In this document: piece after piece, positions 60,286 through 64,000 of the stretch | Layout: each line of letters begins with the position of its first letter | Numbering within the stretch: the stretch's first letter is position 1 | Source: Gigaspora margarita | Taxonomy: Eukaryota; Glomeromycota; Glomeromycetes; Diversisporales; Gigasporaceae | Assembly: GCA_009809945.1 (NCBI GenBank) | Contig: WTPW01000622.1 | Location: 1-64,000, forward strand | Reading direction: 5' to 3' | DNA: 64,000 bases | The notes under the pieces: model-generated | Databases searched by the model: none | Told to the model about the DNA's origin: nothing | What the model saw: the letters and a program-made list of their open reading frames with translations, nothing else | Program-made: the position numbers and the translations under genes

Positions 60286-60948
60286 TAATTTTGATAAATG
60301 AATCAATAAACTATATTGAGTTTATCCCACTCTAGCTTTTTTAGTTCTTTTCTAATTCTGCTAACTACCATTTTAAAATATTATTTAAATCATATTATAT
60401 TAACTTAGCCAATAAAAAAGCAGATGTTTATTAGCATATCTTTATAAAAAATTTTCTGGATATTAATGTTAAATATAAAACTAAATTTCTATTCCTGATG
60501 ACATTGTGCAGCTATTTTATGTAATACTATGTACTTGGTAAATTTACCTTAATAACCATTTTTGAAAAACAGAACAATTAGTCAAAATCTATTTTTACAA
60601 ACTGCATGTATGCCTTGTATGTACATGCTGTTATCCTATATCTACTTCTTTGAAGATATTAGGTAACTAGAGCAATTTTAGATAGTGAATACTTTGTATA
60701 ACCTCACTCTCTATTACTATAATAAATCTAAGTTGACATGGCATTTTTAATAAACTTAATAATGAAGATTTAAGGCAATTTGCAATTATGAAAGAGGCTG
60801 CAATTAGAAGTATATGAGGATACTAATAATTGTTTAATTTGTGTTGTAAATAGTTGTATTTTTTTATTGAAAGAGTATTAAAACTCAACTGCTTTTATAC
60901 TTTTTAAATTTTTACAAATGTAACAGTCAATATCTACTATATGTGTAA
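60286..60948. other. Intergenic, no gene recognised
   Basis: AT-rich. A degenerate copy of the CCTGATGACATTGTGCAGCT word (60494) is shared with about 13520 and 14600. Confidence 0.35.
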
Positions 60949-61473
60949 AGAGGCATCCATAAATAATGTTATACAAGAGGGGTTGGACAAACAATAACAT
61001 TTTTCTCAATAAGTAGAGGATAAAAAAATATAACATAATTTTTTTCGAAAAAATTGTCTAAAATTGAACTAGTGGTCTGAATTTAATGATTTTAGTACTA
61101 TTTGATTCATCTCAGTAAGAGGAGTCAAATGGTACAAAATTCATTTTATTTGGATTACTAGATCAAAAGTTATTGGCCAAATACTATTGGTTATTATGTT
61201 TTCTTATAAAATTACTATAAAATTAATAGTTTTTTGTGAATAACTATTGATCCAGTGATCCAAATGAAATGATTAGTATCATTGGATTCATTTCACTAAG
61301 ATGAATCGAATGGTACCTAAATCATACAAATTGGATTACTGTGTTACAATATATTCAAGTTTTTGTAAAATTATATATATAAACATATGGATTTTAAAAA
61401 AAATTTTTATATAGTAGAGAGGGGTCAAGCGCTACTATGAGGGAGTACATAATGTTATTTATGGATACCCTCT
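60949..61473. mobile_element. TIR element, GGATCCATAAATAACATTAT-type ends
   Basis: AGAGGCATCCATAAATAATG at the left faces the complement of ACATAATGTTATTTATGG..ACCCTCT at the right. The interior has two copies of the palindromic module (GATTCATCTCA..GAATCGAATGGTA) near 61060-61165 and 61240-61350. Non-coding. Confidence 0.65.
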
Positions 61474-61490
61474 AATGTATACTGCAACTA

Positions 61491-63433
61491 CTATTAACAT
61501 TCATAGGACATGTCACACCCGTTGATATATGAGTATTAATTTATAATAAAAATTATAATAAAAATATATGAATTTACTATAAACTTTAAGCCTCACATGA
61601 TTTTCAAATTACATATTAGCTTTTTTTAAATTTTGCGATTAAGCATATTAAAAATAGTAGATTAAGGTTACTTAGAATGCTTTTTTAAAATTTTGCCAAT
61701 TTTGCACTTTTTCAAAATTGAAAAAAACAAATATTTACAAATTTTAAGGGTAGGGTATTTCATATGATGTTACACATATATAATTTTATACAGATCACGG
61801 ATTCAGCCCCTATAAAAGATTATACAAACTCGTGACTGTTAAAGAATTTTAACCCATGGTCTAATATCATTAAAAAGAAAATTTTTTGGTTGTTTAAAGG
61901 TTGTGTATTTACTAGTAAACAGTTTTTTCGTTAAACGAACTGTTTAAAAAGAGGTTTGTTTAGAAATAATATATTATTAACTTTGCGCATGTGGCTTCAA
62001 AAATGCGCATGGCAAGTAAACTTTATTAAAAAATGGTTTTTTTTCTTTAAATTTTTTAGGATATAACTTCGGTCACTTGTTTACAACCAANNATGTTATA
62101 AAAACTATTNATAATTAAGAATTTTTTAGAAGTTTATTAGAAACCTTTCGTATTTATTAAGTAATCTATTTATAGATTATACAATATTTTAGAACNGTAT
62201 TAAATATAATATATAAACTATTTGGAGGTTGGATTTTTTGTGCGCAAGTGTTTGTAACAAGTATTTAAAACTTATTGCAAATAAAATTTTTTATTATAAT
62301 ATAAGTAAGATCGTATAAAATAAAGGTTCAAAGATTTTTAGTCTTCATACATTCATGGGTATAAAATAATTTGATTGCTAAATTACTATTTTTAGATTAG
62401 TTACACAAATGATCTACAATATGCAGCATGTCCGTTATTTTGCTATATTGCAAATCATATGAAATACCCTACCCTTAAATAGCAGTTATGTATAAAATAA
62501 TGCTCTAAACAACTTTATTTAGTCGATGGAAGTAGGTTACCTTGTAAGAAAAATGGGTTATCTATGTACTAAAGTTAAAATTTATCGTATTTTATGATCT
62601 AACTTTTTTTCATAATTAGGTAAGGGGAGTGACAAGGTGATTTTTTAGGAGGGAAATGGGGGTAAAAAATGTTGAAAATATATATAGGAACCTGCCCAAA
62701 TTTATATTAAGGAGGGGGAGGGGGGTAGTACTCTAATAAAAAATAATTAGGTGATTAATAACACGCCTCTAATCTACTTTTGGCTCTTAAGCAAAGTTGT
62801 TTAGCATGTAATTTTACATCACTTTTGAGGTTGAAACGCGCTTTCTCAACCTTTTACTAAGTGAAAAATGGGTTTAAAGTTAGAAAAATTATTTAAAAAA
62901 AAAATTTTTTAAAAAAAATTTTTTCTAACTTTAAACCTATTTTTTACTTAGTAAAAGGTCGAGAAAGCACATTTCAACCTCAAATTTAATGTAAAATTAC
63001 ATGCTGAACAACTTTGCTTAAGAGCCAAAAGTAGATTACCTAATAAAGAAAAATGTTAGATCATGAAATACAATAAATTTTAACTTTAGTACATAGATAA
63101 CCCATTTGTCTTACAAGATTACCTACTTCCGTCGACTAAGTAAAGTTGTTCAGAGCATAATTTTACACATAACTGCTAATTTAAAATTTGTAAATATTTG
63201 TTTTTGACAGAGTTACATTTTGAAAAATTGCAAAATTGGCAAAATTTTAAAAAAGTGTTCTAAGTAACCTTAATCTTCTATTTTCAATATACTTAATCGC
63301 AAAATTTGAAAAAAAGTTAATATTTAAGTTGAAAATAATGTGAGACTTAAAATTTATAGTAAATTCATATGTTTTTATTATAATTTTTATTATAATTCAT
63401 CACCTAGCGTGACATGTTCTATGACTGTTAATA
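61491..63433. repeat. 1.9 kb palindrome with nested insertion
   Basis: The outer ends ATTAACATTCATAGGACATG (61493) and its complement (63413-63432) start two inverted arms meeting near 62905 in a TTTAAAAAAAAAATTTTTT centre. The left arm is interrupted by a TTAA-flanked element (61748-62474) and by about 120 bp near 62620-62740 including AGGGGGAGGGGGGTAG, a possible G-quadruplex. Without these the arms match along their length. Non-coding. Confidence 0.85.
61748..62474. mobile_element. TTAA-flanked (piggyBac-type) MITE nested in palindrome arm
   Basis: TIRs GGGTAGGGTATTTCATATGA and complement (TCATATGAAATACCCTACCC) are perfect over 20 bp. TTAA flanks both ends (61744-61747, 62475-62478), and the opposite arm of the palindrome (about 63168-63190) shows the empty site with a single TTAA. 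TTAA duplication is characteristic of piggyBac. No transposase; N bases at 62091-62092, 62110 and 62196. Confidence 0.82.
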
Positions 63434-63740
63434 AAATATATAGTATAACTATAATAAATATAATATATGTAATAAATGATATATATATAATAAATGAGAT
63501 ATCTAGAATATATGCTATAAAAATTACATCTTCCAGATCTGTCAGATCTAATGTTTTTTGCCTGCAGCAATCACCTAGCCAATTAGATTGCTGATCAAAA
63601 AATAAATCTTTGATAATTCCTATCTTGTTAACCAGAGGTCATCAGAAACGTACTATAGCTCATTCAAACTGTCTCAGTGAGCTAAGTCAAATATCTATAG
63701 GTCCATATCATTTCTTTTTTCTAACATTTTTTTTCTGATA
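63434..63740. other. Intergenic, no feature recognised
   Basis: AT-rich spacer between the palindrome and the satellite at the right edge. No gene recognised. Confidence 0.35.
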
Positions 63741-64000
63741 CTCATTGGCCTAAAATAGTGAGTACCAATTTTTTTACAGTAACTCATCATGATAATTTCA
63801 ATACAAATTAATTTGATATTGACTACACAGAATTTTTTGACAGTAACTTGTGATAGAAATCATGTAATCCTATACAAATTAACTCAAGCATAATCACATT
63901 TAGTGTTTCCAATAAAATAAGTTCTGTAACAGAATTTTTTATAGTACTCACAATTAAAATCACAATAATTTCAATAAAATCTAACACAATCTAAATTAAT
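63741..64000. repeat. Degenerate 100-bp satellite, continuing past window end
   Basis: GTTCTGTAACAGAATTTTTT, ACAGTAACTTGTGATAGAAA and AATCACAATAATTTCAATA words match the satellite inside the Helitron (31050-32340). About two and a half units are visible. It could be part of another Helitron relative extending beyond the window. Confidence 0.6.

Overview
The window looks like a transposon-dominated accessory stretch of a nuclear genome from an arbuscular mycorrhizal fungus of the Rhizophagus type. I infer this from the extreme AT richness, a cluster of Sel1-repeat/protein-kinase genes with a short AT-rich GT-AG intron, a relic resembling the P450 families expanded in these fungi, and the density of small decayed transposons. 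No database search was possible, so the taxon is inference. I found no convincing tRNA, rRNA or CRISPR, and no gene that is clearly intact.

The backbone is a large direct segmental duplication. Copy A covers 1 to about 13060 and copy B covers 25829 to about 44500. Each carries one Sel1-kinase gene (6054-8334 and 36558-38825) and upstream of it the relic of an unrecognised minus-strand gene. Both kinase copies are broken, but at different places: A has a frameshift and a stop in the catalytic HRD triplet, B has a frameshift in the Sel1 array. A shorter, older Sel1 gene (24831-25567) lies just before copy B, and a heavily decayed Sel1 array lies on the minus strand at 50.1-52.3 kb.

Because each copy shows the other's pre-insertion state, later events can be read to the base. 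Copy B carries a 1.6 kb inversion, a 4.8 kb Helitron (28361-33155) inserted between A and T with a 3' hairpin and CTAG end, and two hAT-like elements with 8-bp target duplications. Copy A carries two about 190 bp elements that also end in CTAG and also sit between A and T. Copy A keeps 119 bp upstream of its kinase gene that copy B lacks.

Between the copies (13.1-24.8 kb) lie foldback elements, a 46-bp minisatellite, a 187-bp satellite and a Tigger/pogo-like element with TA target sites. From 44.5 kb to the end the window is almost wholly mobile: a 3.2 kb TA-flanked element holding a 2.4 kb palindrome, several TA-flanked MITEs, a P450-like relic split by a hAT element, a 1.25 kb TIR element with GC-richer cargo including the 46-bp minisatellite, a decayed Helitron relative, and a 1.9 kb palindrome whose left arm is interrupted by a TTAA-flanked element. 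Where a family has a member on each side of the window, the right-hand copy has mostly lost CpG to TpG or CpA, which suggests cytosine methylation and deamination over time.
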